In this document: in pieces, positions 23,531-35,181 of the stretch
Layout: each line of letters opens with the position of its first letter
Numbering within the stretch: position 1 is the first letter of the stretch
From: Micractinium sp. NFX-FRZ
Lineage: Eukaryota; Chlorophyta; Trebouxiophyceae; Chlorellales; Chlorellaceae
Assembly: GCA_029339195.1 (NCBI GenBank)
Contig: JAPTJF010000366.1
Location: 1-64,000, forward strand
DNA: 64,000 nt
Direction: 5' to 3'
The notes under the pieces: model-generated
What the model was told of the DNA's origin: nothing
Seen by the model: the letters and a program-made list of their open reading frames with translations, nothing else
Databases searched by the model: none
Made by a program: the position numbers and the translations under genes

Positions 23531-23752
23531 GTTGGTCAGTGTGTCGCGATCGTCGCGCCTCCGACACTTTCCTGCACCCCGTCGAGACCGGGCAGCACTG
23601 TGATCACTTCAAATGCAACGGAGGCAGCAGGGCACGCCTCTATAGAGACGCAGCAGGCGGCCAAGGTGGCACAGCATGTGGCCGAATGAAGGTCCCTTTG
23701 CGCTTGAAGCTACTTCCAAATCACTCAAAACACTACCCAAAAACACTACACA
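23531..23752. promoter_or_regulatory. Bidirectional promoter between sugar transporter and UFC1
   Basis: 222 bp between divergent ATG codons. The UFC1-proximal part is unusually AT-rich for this window (AAATCACTCAAAACACTACC). Both transcription start sites must lie here; no classical TATA box was assigned. Confidence 0.55.
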
Positions 23753-24951
23753 ATGGGCGATCAGTCGTGGGACCCCACCACCCGCGCCACGGTGCAGAAA
23801 ATCCCCCTGCTCACCGTGCGGGCGGGTCCACGCGACAAAGAGGACTGGGGCAAGCGGCTGAAGGAGGTGCGCTGGCAGCAAGGGAGCCCGGGGCAGGTTG
23901 CCTGCTGCCGCAGCCGCCGCCGCCTGCCGCCGCCACACGGCGTCACTGCTATCCTGCTACGCCGCCCCGCTCTCTGGTGTGTTCTTTCCCAGCAGGAGCT
24001 GCAGGCGCTGATCAAGTACATCGAAATCAACAAGGCGGCAGATCTGGATTGGTTCACCATCAAGCCGTCGAACAAGGAGGGCACCCACTGGAGCGGCAAG
24101 TGCTGGTGAGCGGGAGCTGGCACTCTGGGCAGGAGCGGGCACTCTGGGGCAGGGTGGGGGCGCTTGCACCTTGGGCAGGGGGATTTCTCCAGCGGCCCGT
24201 GATTGGGGCGCGCAAATGCTGCGGCTGCAAGCACAGTGCAGCTTCTTGCAAGGTGTGTTCAGGCAGGGTCGGGCCCGCCACGGCCCAGCGTGCAACTGCG
24301 CACGAGCATGCCCTGCCCTCTTCCTGCCCTGCCTTACACCCGCCCCTGTTTTTTGCCTCTCCAGGTATGTCCACGACCTCATCAAGTACGAGTTTGACTT
24401 CCAGGTGGGAGAGGGAGGGGGCGGCAAGAAGGGAGGGGCGTAATGTGGTGAGGTCTGGGCGTGCGGTGGGGAGTGGAATGATGAGTGTGGGGCTCTGTGG
24501 TGTGCGATGCCGTGGGTGCAGGCTCACCTGCAACCCGCTTGCCACCTCCACCACGGCCACCCCACTCCATCTCCAGCCTGACATCCCGCCACCCACCCCG
24601 GCCATCACCTCCTCCACACTGCAGCACACCCAGCACGCCGCCCAACTGACCTTTCCCTCCTGCCTCCCGTTCCCCCACCATGTGCACCCCCGCCCCTCCC
24701 CCTTCCAGTTTGACATTCCCGCCACCTACCCCACCACCGCCCCCGAGATCGAGCTGCCAGAGCTCGAGGGCAAGACGGCCAAGATGTACCGGGGAGGCAA
24801 GATCTGCCTGACCATCCACTTCAAGCCGCTGTGGGCCAAGAACACGCCGCACTTTGGCATTGCGCACGCGCTGTGCCTGGGCCTGGCGCCATGGCTGGCA
24901 GCAGAGGTGCCCTTCCTCGTGGAGAGCGGCGCAGTCAAGTCCAAGTCGTGA
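23753..24951 (+). CDS. UFC1: UFM1-conjugating enzyme (E2)
   Basis: Four exons, 23753-23866, 23996-24105, 24365-24404 and 24709-24951, give 168 residues, the usual length for the family. UFC1 accepts UFM1 from the E1 UBA5 as a thioester and passes it on through the UFL1 ligase complex at the ER. Conserved landmarks are [20 protein letters not shown] near the N-terminus, [35 protein letters not shown], and the active-site block [20 protein letters not shown], in which the catalytic Cys is about residue 121. After it come [10 protein letters not shown] and [12 protein letters not shown]. Exon 2 has a tandem NAGNAG acceptor (CCCAGCAG) that could add one Gln. The identification rests on near full-length motif agreement. 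Confidence 0.96.
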
Positions 24952-25465
24952 AGCACGTTTGGTGCAAGCCAGGCGTTGGTTCATCCCCAGCAGCGCGCAG
25001 CCGACACGCAGCCGGCGCGCAGCGGGCGTGCGGCGGCCGGCGGCAGCAGCAGCTGGCAGTGGCAGGCCTCAGCAAACGCCTTGGCTCTGGCCTGAGAGGG
25101 TATAAGATTCATCAGTCTGCAGTAGGTAGGCCGCCAGGCAGTGGGGCAGCGAACATCATATTGGGGGCGGCACAGCGTGCGCTGGCCGTAGCGTCTCAGT
25201 GCAGCAGTGCAGAGTAGGTTGTTAGGCTTTTGAGCTGCTTCCTCCTCATTATTTCATTCCAAACTGTTCCATTTCACCTTCACCTCCGCCTACAGTGATG
25301 GACAGCTATCTGTAACGAAGTCATTTACAACTTGAGGCTGCCGGTGCCCAGACTGTGCTTAGCTGCGTTGTCACCGCCAGCAGCGGCGTCGCAGCAGCAG
25401 GATAGCCACACCCTATCCGCGCCGGCCGTCGATACCCAATACCTTCATATATCTCGCCCAGTATC
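24952..25465. other. UFC1 3' region and promoter of the reductase gene
   Basis: No supported exon. A TGTAA at 25311-25315 probably ends the UFC1 transcript, leaving about 150 bp of AT-richer sequence before the ATG of the next gene in the same direction. Confidence 0.5.
25311..25315 (+). terminator. UFC1: Probable TGTAA polyadenylation signal of UFC1
   Basis: TGTAA 360 bases downstream of the UFC1 stop codon and upstream of the next ATG. Confidence 0.5.
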
Positions 25466-26814
25466 ATGCCGTCATCTGCAGTGACCTGCAGCGGCTCGTG
25501 GGCGCCCACCCGAGTTCCGAGCTGCCCCTTAGCACGCCCCGGCCAGCCGGCTCTACGCGCATTGCCAGAAGTATGTGCAGCCCGCCTCGATGCCCAGCGA
25601 TGCCGACAGGGTGCAACAAGCAGCAGGCGGCAGCAACTCTGGGCGGCGGTGCCCGAACAGCGCCGCTGCCGGTCGCGCCGCGGGGCGCCGTCCTGCTCCG
25701 TGCAGCCGCCGGTCCATAGCAGCACCGTCAGCGCAGGCGGCAAGGCCAAGCGGGTGGTCATCACCGGCGGCAGCCGTGGGCTGGGCTTTGCAATGGCCCA
25801 GGAGTTTCTAGCCCAGGGGGATTCGGTGGTCATCTGCGGGCGGGATGAGGAGCGGCTGCAGGCAGCGGTGGCGGCGCTCCGGTGGGAGTGTGGGGATGCA
25901 GGCCAAGTGCACGGCATACGCTGCGACTGCAGCAGCCCAGAGGACGTGCAGCGGCTGGGGGAGTTTGTGCAGAGCCAGCTCGGAGGAGTGGATTACTGGT
26001 TGAATAACCAAGGTGAGACCTTTGGGTGGTATTGCCCTTGGGTTGAACCAAATGCCTGTGATGCTGTGGTGGCGTATAGCGTGCATGCGAGTGGGCGAGG
26101 AAGCAAGCAAGCGATCGGCTGTGTGCTTGAAGCAGCGACTACTGCCGCCCGCTGCCCGCTCAGCTTTTGATGCTACCCGTCGTCCCTCCCCCTTCTCACC
26201 ACCCACCCCCCCGCTGCCTCCTGCCCCTCCACGGCACCCTGCAGGCGAGGTCACTGCCAAGCGGGTGCTGGATGAGGTGGACCCCCAAGAGATAGTGCGG
26301 GTGGTGGGCTCAAACGTGGTCGGCTCGCTGCTGGGCTGCCGCCAGGCGGTGGCCCTCATGCGCCGCCAGCCGGCGCCAGCTGGCGGCAGCCGGGAGCCGC
26401 TGTACCACATCTTCAACTTTGGGTTCAGCCCCTGGGGCGCCAAGGTGAGAGCACATGGAGATGTTGGCACGGATGGGTTCAAAGTGAGCAAGTGAAAGTG
26501 TGTGTGCCCAGGGCCAGCAGCACTAGCTGTGCAAGGCCGGATCGCCCTCGCCACTCGGCTGCCTCACTGCCCTGCCCCCCCCCTGCAGCTCGCACCACCC
26601 CATGCCGCGGCCCCCCTTCCCTGCGCGCCATCCCCACCCTCCTTCCTCCCCAACCCCTCCCCCTTTCACACGCCTGAGCAGTTCACCAAGAGCGCAGTCA
26701 CCCACAAGGCCACCAAGCGTGCGCTGGTCCAGCTGAACGAGAGCCTGGCGCAGGAGCTGCGGGAGGCGGGGGTGACCTCAATTGGCGTGCACAACCTGTC
26801 GCCAGGTGGGATTG

Positions 26815-26855
<41 letters not shown>

Positions 26856-27547
26856 GGCAGCGGCAGCACATGCAGGGCGGTGAGGGACAGGAGGGGTGGC
26901 AGGGGCGAGCGGGGAGGTTGGAGTGAGACGGAGCGCTGGCCCAGGTGATCGAGAGCTTGGCTGCAGAGCTGCAGGAAGCGGGGGTGGCCAGCATCGGCAT
27001 TCTTCATAACCTGATTCCGGATGAATTGGAGAGGCAGCAGGGGAGGTGTGAGAGGGAAGGTAGGGGAGGGGAGAGTGCGCATACGGGGCATTGGCGCACC
27101 AGGCAACCAGCTGCCCGCCTGCTACCATGCCTGCCCGCCCGCACACACTAGAAGCCCGCCCTCCAACCCTCACCCCCACCCGAATCCCAACCCTTTATCT
27201 CCCCCCTCACTCGAATCTCCTCTTCAGGCATGCTTCTCACGGACCTCCTCCTGCGCGACTCCACCCCCGCCGCGCGCCGCTTCTTCAACGCGCTCGCCGA
27301 GGAGCCAGAAACCGTGGCGGCAGCACTGGTGCCACGCGTGCGCAGCGTGCGCGGCAGCGGCACCAGCATCGACTACTTGACCCCCGGGGGTGCTTTGTTG
27401 CGCATCCTTTCGGGCCTGCCCCAGGTCGTCAATGGTGGGCGCTTCTTTGACCGGGAGGGACGGCGAGTGGGGCGCCCGGGGGAGGCATATCAGGAGAACG
27501 GCGTGCGGGTGCAGGTGCAGCAGCGGCGGCAGGAGCAGCCACGGTAG
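25466..27547 (+). CDS. NYC1/NOL-like short-chain dehydrogenase (chlorophyll b reductase family)
   Basis: Four exons, 25466-26012, 26245-26444, 26682-26805 and 27228-27547, close in phase (396 residues). Residues 1 to about 90 are Arg/Ser/Ala-rich with few acids, as in a chloroplast transit peptide. The Rossmann NADP-binding motif TGGSRGLG begins at about residue 100, and LNNQGEV stands where NNAG is usual. The block VGVHNLSPG/TDLLL-type (here SIGVHNLSPGMLLTDLLLRD), EEPETVAAALVPRVRSVRGS and YLTPGGALLRI recalls NYC1/NOL chlorophyll b reductases, which convert chlorophyll b to 7-hydroxymethyl chlorophyll a. At the catalytic YxxxK position I read THKATK, that is His257 and Lys261, so the usual Tyr is absent. 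Intron 3 holds a decayed second copy of exon 3. Family confidence is good; substrate is inferred. Confidence 0.82.
26817..26862. repeat. (AGC)n microsatellite
   Basis: About eleven AGC units with a few changes, just inside intron 3 of the reductase gene, after the donor at 26806. Confidence 0.85.
26930..27032 (+). pseudogene. Decayed second copy of reductase exon 3 inside intron 3
   Basis: In frame this stretch reads VIESLAAELQEAGVASIG and then ILHNLIPDE, clearly related to exon 3 (LNESLAQELREAGVTSIG, then VHNLSPG). An insertion and changed end destroy the SPG motif and the donor. It looks like an old exon duplication that is no longer spliced in, although an alternative exon cannot be excluded. 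Confidence 0.75.
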
Positions 27548-28364
27548 CTGGCAGCAGCCCTGGGCGGGAGCCTCCCAGTGCTCTCTGAGAAACCGTGGCC
27601 GGCGCTGCGTGCAGGCCTGGATCAGCGGATGGCAGCCCTGCCTTGTGTTGTGGGTGGTTGTTGTGGGCGGAGATCTCCGGAACTGTGATGGAGATCATCT
27701 GCCCCTCAACTACGTCGTTGATTGCAAGCGCACTGGGCGCTTGCCTTCTGCACAGAGGGCGAGCCTGGCACTGAGGGCCTATATTACTGACAGACATGCA
27801 AACTTTGCGTAACCTGCATATGCTGTGAATTGCTGGAGTGTTGAAGAGGCGGTGACATGGCAGTATGACAGAGAGAGCGCCGTCGAGAGCGCCATCCGCC
27901 GCCATCCGCCACCCCGGCCGCCGCCCTGCGGTGCGCCATGCTGGCCAGCTACTACCCCCCACACCATAGCAGCTGCGCGCGTGTTGTGAATCCGCATCAG
28001 AATCCCTTGAGGAGGGCAGTTGTCGTGGCCAACCCATGCCACGTCAGAGGAGCTGGTAGCCATGTGCCCTCCTGGAAAGAGCATGTTGGCGTTAATTCGG
28101 CGTTTATACAGCAGATCCTCAAAACGAGGGCAGGGAGGCCTGGACGTCACTTGGCAAGTGTCTGGGTGTTGAGGGAGCGGCCGTGAGCCTTGCACAAGGC
28201 GCAGGTAGGAACAATCTGCACGTCCAGTATCCACAAAATGCAGGTCAGGTCTTCGTCAGGCTGCCCGCCCCTAGTTAGGCCTTCTAAGCGTACTGAAGCT
28301 TGCCGCCGTGCGCTGCTGCAGGGCCCGCGATGCCGGCGCGGGTTGATTGTTAGGGTCTCGGGCG
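27548..28364. other. Intergenic region
   Basis: Should contain the 3' UTR of the reductase gene and the promoter of the LRR kinase. It is less GC-rich than coding parts, with no supported exon. I saw no clear TGTAA signal. Confidence 0.45.
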
Positions 28365-31300
28365 ATGCCCGCCCAAGTTGCAATTGGCGTGGCGGCGGCC
28401 CTCCTGTTGGTGGTGGCAGCGGCCACTGCCCGGCCGCCTGCCGCCGCCAGTTCCACTGCGGTAGATGGTGAGCGAAGGAGCGTGCCCATGTTGAATAAAA
28501 CACCATCTGCCCATTGCTGCATTGGTGATTGACGACAGCTGAGCTCTGCATCCCAGTCTCACATGGGTGGCCACATGGATGGGCCTGGCTGCTGGGCGCC
28601 GTTGTAACCTGGTCCCCGACCTGCCTGCATGCCGCGCCCCTTGAGAACAATCTTTCGGACCCCCACCCAACCCCGACCCCTCCCAGCAGAGGCGGCCATC
28701 CTCCGGCGCCTGCGCCAGGCGCTGTGGGAGAGCGACCCGGATTGGGCGGCCACCTGGAACCCAGAGTGGCGGCCTGGCGGCCAGGCCCAGCCATGTACCT
28801 GGGAAGGCGTCACCTGCAACAGCCAAGGACATGTCACGCATGTGTGAGCGAACGCGCAGCTTGGCGGGGCCAGACAGTGGCTGCCCTCCCTGCTTGGTGT
28901 GCTGCAGCAGGCAAGCTGGGCGGGCGCAGCAATTCCGCCAGCCCATGCACCCTCTCCCTGCCCCTTCCTGCCCCTCCAGCGACATCAACGCCCGAGCAAA
29001 AGGCGCCCAGGCCAGGGCCGCCCGTGCCGCGACTGCAAACGCCACCAGCCCGCTGCTGCCCGAGCTGGCGCAGCTGCAGTGGCTCGTCATGCTGGGTCTA
29101 GTGCACACTGCCGGGCACGGAGGCATACCCATGCCCAACATACCCGCCCAGTGGCTGGCGCCAGGCGCCTTCCCACGCCTCGCATGGTGAGTGGCAGTTG
29201 CCGCACAGCTTTGATGACTGGGCATGCTGTCGAGTCTAGTCTAGTCGTTACAATATTCCACTGCGAGGCATGCACAGCCGGGCGCCTTGAGGCAGTACTG
29301 GTTTTGGACTGGGCATGCTGGGCACTGTGCGCACAGCATGGGTGACCTGGGGCATCCACGCTCCAGAGCCTTACGTGGTCAGAAGGGGGATGGGGGCAGA
29401 AGGGGGATGGGGGCAGGGCTGTTACGTGGAGTTTTCATGCGGTGGCAGGGGCCCCGCCTGGAGTTGCCTCGGCTGGGCGGCATGACATGTGCTCTGGTGC
29501 TGGGCCTGTGTCGGCTTGAGCGCGCACCATCCGCGCTCTCACACCGTAGCCTGCCCCATGCTTCCTGTGCGGTTTGCCACATCAACACATGCACATGTTG
29601 TGTTACTGCCAAGCATCCTCGCATGCCTGCCCCCCCCACTCCTGTGTGCAGGCTCTCGCTGGCGGGCCGCTCCCTGCCCACCTCCCTGCCCGACTTCCCC
29701 CCCGGCGTGCTCCCCCGCCTGGAGCGCTTGGACCTCGAGTTTCACAACCTCAAAACCACGCTGCCCGCCAGCTGGGGCGCCGACCCCGAGGTACTGCCGT
29801 CGCTGCAGTACCTCACGGTATCCGTGCAGGTGGAGGGGACCCTGCCGCCAGCCTGGTCCCAAGGCTTCTGCAAACTCAAGGGCCTGAACCTGGTCAACCT
29901 GCCTCCCAACCTGGAGAAGGCGGCTCCCTTCCAGGAGGCAGCTGCTTACATCACCCAGTGGCGGGCAGCTGCCAGGGCTGGCGAGCAGGGACGTAGCGAG
30001 GAGAGCAGCGGCATGGCAGCTGCACAGCAGCAGCAGCAGCACCGCTTGCCACCAAGTTGGGCCGCAGGCTTCCCCCAGCTGCAACTGTTGGGCCTGTACA
30101 ACCTTGGACTGAGCGGCACGCTGCCCCACGAGTGGCTGCGCGGCGGCTTCCCAAACCTTCTCGACTTGTGAGGGCGCGCCGGCTGCTGGGGGCGTGCATT
30201 GAGGAGCGGGGCAGGTGTACAGTCACTCACCCTGACCCATGCTCAGGCCGCACCTGTTGTGCAACGCTGCGCTCTGCGCTGCCCTGTGGGCCCTCATCAC
30301 CCCCACGCACCCCGCCCCGCGCATGCAGGCACGTGCCTTTCAATGAGCTCACCGGCACGCTGCCCTCCTTCAGCAACATGACCAAGCTGAGTTCAATCAC
30401 GGTGCGTCTTCCTTACTGCCTGTGCACAGCATGCCCCCTTGCACATGGGCGCCGGCAGCAGGGTGCCGAGCTAACCCAGGTGCCGCTCTAACTTGGTGCT
30501 GACGCAAGCATTAACGGAAGCGTGGCCTCACCGCGGCACACACACACTCACCCTAACACGCGTCTCTTGCCTGCCCCGCAGCTGTCCGACAACCGCTTCA
30601 CTGGCAGGCTGCCGGATGCCTGGGGAGCATCCCAGGTGAGAGCAGCCGCCAGGGCCTGCCCCCCGCCTGCACATGCATGCGCTGCCTGGCTGCTTCTCTC
30701 TGCTGCCACGCGTGTTACCCCTGTCTCGTCCAATGCACTGCAGCTCGTCTTCCTCTCCGTGGTCAACAACTGCCTGCCAAGCCATGCCTTCCTGCCTGCG
30801 GCTGCCTCTCCCTGCTGCCAAACGTCATACGCCTGTCTCCTCCATTACCCACCCTGCAGCTTCTGCTCCTCTCCGTGGTCAACAACTCGCTGTCCGGCCC
30901 CGCCTTCCCGCCGGCCTGGTTGCATCCTGGCTCTCTGCCAGAACTGCTGATCCTCAACTTTGCCGGCAACAAGGGTCTGACTGGCACGCTGCCCGCTGGT
31001 CTCCCCTGGCCAAAGCTGCACAAGCTGTGAGGCTGGCCAGTGCCCGGTTGTTACGCGTGTGTATATCCACTGCGAAGCATGCCCAGCAGCCCATCAACTG
31101 TGAGGTTGCTTGATGGGCAGGCGACTTATTGATGGGCAGGGCCCTGCTTGATGGGGAGGCTCGGCACCCGGATGCCCGCTGCTCTGCTGGCTGTTGCCAC
31201 CATGAAGCGAGGAGTACGATCGTGTCCCAACGTGTGCACCCATCGCTGCTGGCTGGTGCATACAGGGGCTTGCGAGACACGGGGCTGCACGGCGGCGTGC

Positions 31301-34300
31301 CCAGCGCTTGGTGCAAGGCGCCCTTTGCTGGAGAGATTGCAGAGCTGTGAGTGAGGGGTGCTGCCTGCTGAGCCTGGGTGACTGACTGACTGCGGGCTAA
31401 GAGGGGGAGGCATCTGAGCCTGGTCCCGCCTCGCCCCACAGAGGGTCATGTTCTTTGCAAGAAGCGGGCTCAGCTCCTGTGCACGACAAACCAGGCCCTC
31501 AGGGTTGCCTGTTTGGTTGAGCAAAAGGACGTAGGTTTAGGATGCCCTGCTTCTTGGACACGTGACCTTATATCAGGGCGAATCCCCTTGCTGCCTGACC
31601 TATTGCCCCGCCTGCTCCTTCTGCCCCGGCTGCTCCTTGCGTACAGCAAGGGCCACCATGCACCGATCTTTCGGTCAGGCTGGCATTCGTCTTCGACCTG
31701 CCTGGCTCAAAGCTTGCCAATGTGCCTGAATTTGCACATGACCTACCGTTCCCGTCGCCGCCCGGCTGTGCTGCAGAGAGCTTCACGGCACTGCAGTTGA
31801 CGCCACCCTGCCGCCCTGCGCTGCGCACACCATGCACGGATTGTTCGAGCGGTCTCACAACTCCACAGCAAACGGCGCCTTCAGCCAGAGGCCCCAGCTG
31901 GCGGCGGTCACCGGCCTGGCCGCGCTCCTGCCTGTGGCAGCTCTGGCGGCGGCTGGGGCGCTGGGCCGCGTGCTGTGGCAGCGCAGGCTGCGGCAGACCC
32001 AGGCGCACAGGAGGGAGGACGTGGGCCAAGCCCCGCTGAGTCCAGACAAGCGGCGGCGATTCAGCGAGACGTCAGGGGTGGCGGCAGATGCAGCGGCAGC
32101 GGCGGCAACGGCACGTGCTGCATTGGCAGCGGCACATGCAGCACGTGCTGCCTCCGACCCCGGTTCCAGCGGCAGCAGCGACATGTCATCAGGGCGGCTG
32201 GAGCGGCTGCAGTCACTGCTCAGCACCCAAGCCGGCATGGGCCGCCCTATTGAGATGTACCGCCTTGGAGAGGTGCCTGCTGACGTGGCACTCCATGGCG
32301 TGCCTGCTGACGTGGCCGCTCTCACCCAGGTGCCAGAAGACGCCCCCCTTTTCGATCCCCAGGCAGGCTTGGCAGCAGAGCTTGGCCTGGAGATGGCCGG
32401 CACGTCCCAAAGCTACAGGCCTGTGGGAGCGCATGCAGCACACGCTGCCCACCGGCGGTGGGGCCTGCAAACAACCTCCCTGCGTCTGCGGCCGGGAGAG
32501 CTAGAAGTGCGCGGCTCTGCTTGCGCTGGCAGCAATGATTGTGTGCTGTTGCCGCCGTCCTCTGACTCATTGTCTATGACACATGTCAAAGCTCTGGTCA
32601 GCGTGCTCCGCAGCCAACTCCACTTGTTCAGTGCAGTGATCCTTTCTCACGCGAGCTTCACCTGTTTTAGACAGCATCAAGCTCACACCGTGCGCACACC
32701 CCTGCCCACCCGCCCTCCTGCCCCTGCCCGCAGTTTGTGACTGATGAGGTGGGCTTTGTGGTACTGGGGGCTGGGTCCCACGCGGCAGTCTACCTGGGCA
32801 AACTGCAGGACGAGCACCTGGTGGCAGTCAAGGTGAGTGGCAGTACCAGGCAGTACCAGTGCCTTAAGTGATAAAGCCAATGTCACCGGGTGTGGTCGGG
32901 GTGGGCAGGACAGGGGCAGGAGATCGGCAGGCAAGCTGTTGTGGGGTCCCCAATACCCTGCCAGAGGCAGCTCTGGGGCGCTAGCACAGGCGATGCAGAC
33001 CGTCCTTGTCATCTCACTGGCCTGATGTGCTGCGGCGTGTGTGCAGGTTTTGGAGCTGCAGCCGTCGCACGATTCGCAGGTCGTCTGGCGAGAGGTCGGC
33101 CTCTTGCGACAGTGCACACACCCGCGCATTGTGCCGCTGTTTGGCGTGGCCATCAAGGTGGGGCAGTGGGCCCTGTGTTTTGCGTCTCTTGTGGTTGCCA
33201 GGGCTGTTGTGTGTGTGCATTGCTTGGTGACCTCTAGACCATTGATGTTTCACAGCAGCTTTCTTTATGGGTGTATAGGTGTGGAGACTGGGCAAATGCA
33301 AGCACACACACGAGAGCCACCCCTTGCCCCCGCCCCTGCCCCTGCCCTGGCCCCCACCCCCGCCCTCCCTGCAGGGCCAGCTTCTGATGCTCGCCACGGC
33401 GCTCATGCCTGGGGGGTCCCTCAAGGCCGCCCTGCAGAGCCCCACCCTTCGAGAGCAGCTGCACTGGCAGGCAGCGTGAGTGAGGCAGGCACACTCCGCT
33501 GCACGCTGCATGGGATGGACAGGCACAATGGCACCGCTGCAGTCTGCCGCATGCTCTGTTTGACCCATGATGTTCTGCAGTGCATCACCTTTTCTGGCAG
33601 GCTGGTCAGGAGGCAAGCATCTCTGCTGCGCGCACTGCGCCCCACCCTGCTGCGCCCGCTGTGGCCCCCCGCTGTGCAGGGGGTGCCAGGTGGCGCTGGA
33701 TGTGGCGGAGGGGCTGGCCTTTTTGCACTCGGATGCCCAGGTGCTGCATGGAGACCTGAAGCCCGGGTAAGAGGCGGAGGAGGGGGGCTGTGAGGCCCTG
33801 GCAGGGAGGTGCACTGCGGCCGGCAGGGCGAATGGGCAGTGGCAGCACGAGACACACCACCAGCCCCGCCGACTGTTTCGCCGGCCGGGCTTACGGGCCG
33901 TGGCAGCACCCTCATGGCTACCTCTAACAACCTCACCCAAATCGCTGCCCCGCCCTGCAGCAACGTGCTGCTGACGAGCAGCATGCGCGCCTGCATCGGC
34001 GACTTGGGGCTGGCACAGGTGGTGGATGGCGCGGCCCGCACAGCCAAGGGGTTCACCGCCACGCACGCAGGTGTGGCGAAGCCGCGGTGGGGGCCAGCGG
34101 CTGGTGCCTCTGCCTGTCTTGAGGCTGCGCCCCTGGCCAGCTGCACTGCTGCCCCTGGTGGGTAAGGGCCGCCGGCAACCAGCTTGACAGAAGCTACCAA
34201 ACCCTGCACGTGCACTCACTGGCCTTGCCGGCACCGCACCTTCACTGCTGCCCCCTGCAGCGCCAGAGCAGATTCTAGGCAAGCGCTGCACCCTCGCGGC

Positions 34301-34918
34301 CGACATCTACAGGTGATCATGAGGCGGGGTCCCAAGGACGCGATACCCAGTGCAGCAAGGGGCTGTGGCAGTGCAAGGCATACCTGCCAGCTGGCCTCAG
34401 CTGTCTGACGGTGTCCCTTCGTTGTTGGTGAGAGCTCTGTTCGGCTACCAGCCTCCTTGGCGGCAGACGCCCGCCCTCCCCGTTTACCCCTCCCTCACCC
34501 AACCGCCCAGCTTTGGAGTGCTGCTGTCTGAGCTGGCCACGCGGACGGTGGCTCGCCAGCGCGGCGAGTGGCGCCTGCCCAGCACGCCCGACGAGTGCCC
34601 GCAGGTGGGGTGGGTGCTGGGCCGGTGGGCAGCAGCACAGGAGCTTTCAGGCTGTTTTGCAGAAGCCTAATTGTTGCCTGACAACTCCCTGAAGCGTACA
34701 GACCGTGTCCCTGTGGCGCGCCTGTCCATTTGGTTTGCTTACTGCTGCCCTTGTACTCCTTTGCGAAGCCTCCAAGCACAACGCTGCCTCTCCTTTCTTC
34801 CCCGCGACAGGGCGTGCTGGACCTGATCCTGGCATGCATCTCTCCTGCGCCGGAGCTGCGCCCGACAGCGGAGCGGGCGTGGCAGCGGCTGCAGGCAGCG
34901 TGCTGCGGTGCCACATAA
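28365..34918 (+). CDS. LRR receptor-like protein kinase
   Basis: Seventeen exons close in phase (2847 bases, 948 residues): 28365-28467, 28690-28843, 28980-29186, 29652-30167, 30329-30401, 30582-30635, 30860-31026, 31266-31346, 31777-32506, 32734-32832, 33047-33157, 33375-33475, 33680-33766, 33961-34070, 34261-34312, 34511-34604 and 34811-34918. A signal peptide (MPAQVAIGVAAALLLVVAAA) precedes an LRRNT-type cap ending PCTWEGVTCNSQGHVTHVDI. Irregular plant-type leucine-rich repeats follow (FNELTGTLPSFSNMTKLSSI, LSDNRFTGRLPDAW). One membrane span lies at about 493-515. The kinase has LGAGSHAAVYLG (about 706-717), Lys728, Glu744, HGDLKPGN (Asp824), DLG at 842-844 instead of DFG, APEQ and DIYSFG. 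The join across 31347-31776 is the weakest: another exon of 3n bases could be hidden there. The ligand is unknown. The kinase is probably active because Lys, Glu and both Asp are kept. Confidence 0.88.
30690..30900 (+). repeat. Tandem duplication of the exon 7 acceptor region in the LRR kinase gene
   Basis: CTGCAG followed by CTCGTCTTCCTCTCCGTGGT and CAACAAC at about 30741-30772 copies the true exon 7 start at 30860 (CTTCTGCTCCTCTCCGTGGT). The upstream block with CTCTGCTGCCA and CCTGTCTC is duplicated too, giving a unit of roughly 115 bp. Both acceptors are intact. Confidence 0.8.
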
Positions 34919-35181
34919 CACCTGTGCCTCTGCGCGGCAGGCTTGCATGCATTGCACAAGAGGAAGCGGCGGGACCAGCTGGCAGTGCCTAGCAGCATTC
35001 ATCGCCGCAGGTTGTAAGGGGGACACTGGCGCCATGGCGCAGGCTGTAGCTGCAAGCTGAGGAAACCTCCTGCTGCACAAGGCCGGGCAACACTATTGCC
35101 AGTCTGTGCAGTTGTTTGCAGGGGGATGTAAGGTGCACATTGCGACAGCACGTTTCGACACTGAGATCTAGCAGCTAGCCG
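34919..35181. other. 3' region of the LRR kinase gene
   Basis: Non-coding. TGTAA occurs at 35013-35017 (about 95 bases after the stop, the likelier signal) and at 35127-35131. Confidence 0.55.

Noticed and set aside
23329..24951. 540-codon plus-strand frame covering UFC1
   Set aside because: It reads through the divergent promoter and introns of UFC1. Only its last exon agrees with a protein family, and the four-exon UFC1 model explains it.
27779..28234. 151-codon minus-strand frame in the gap before the LRR kinase
   Set aside because: No recognisable domain, no supporting splice structure, and a TTG-type start; more likely non-coding 3' region.
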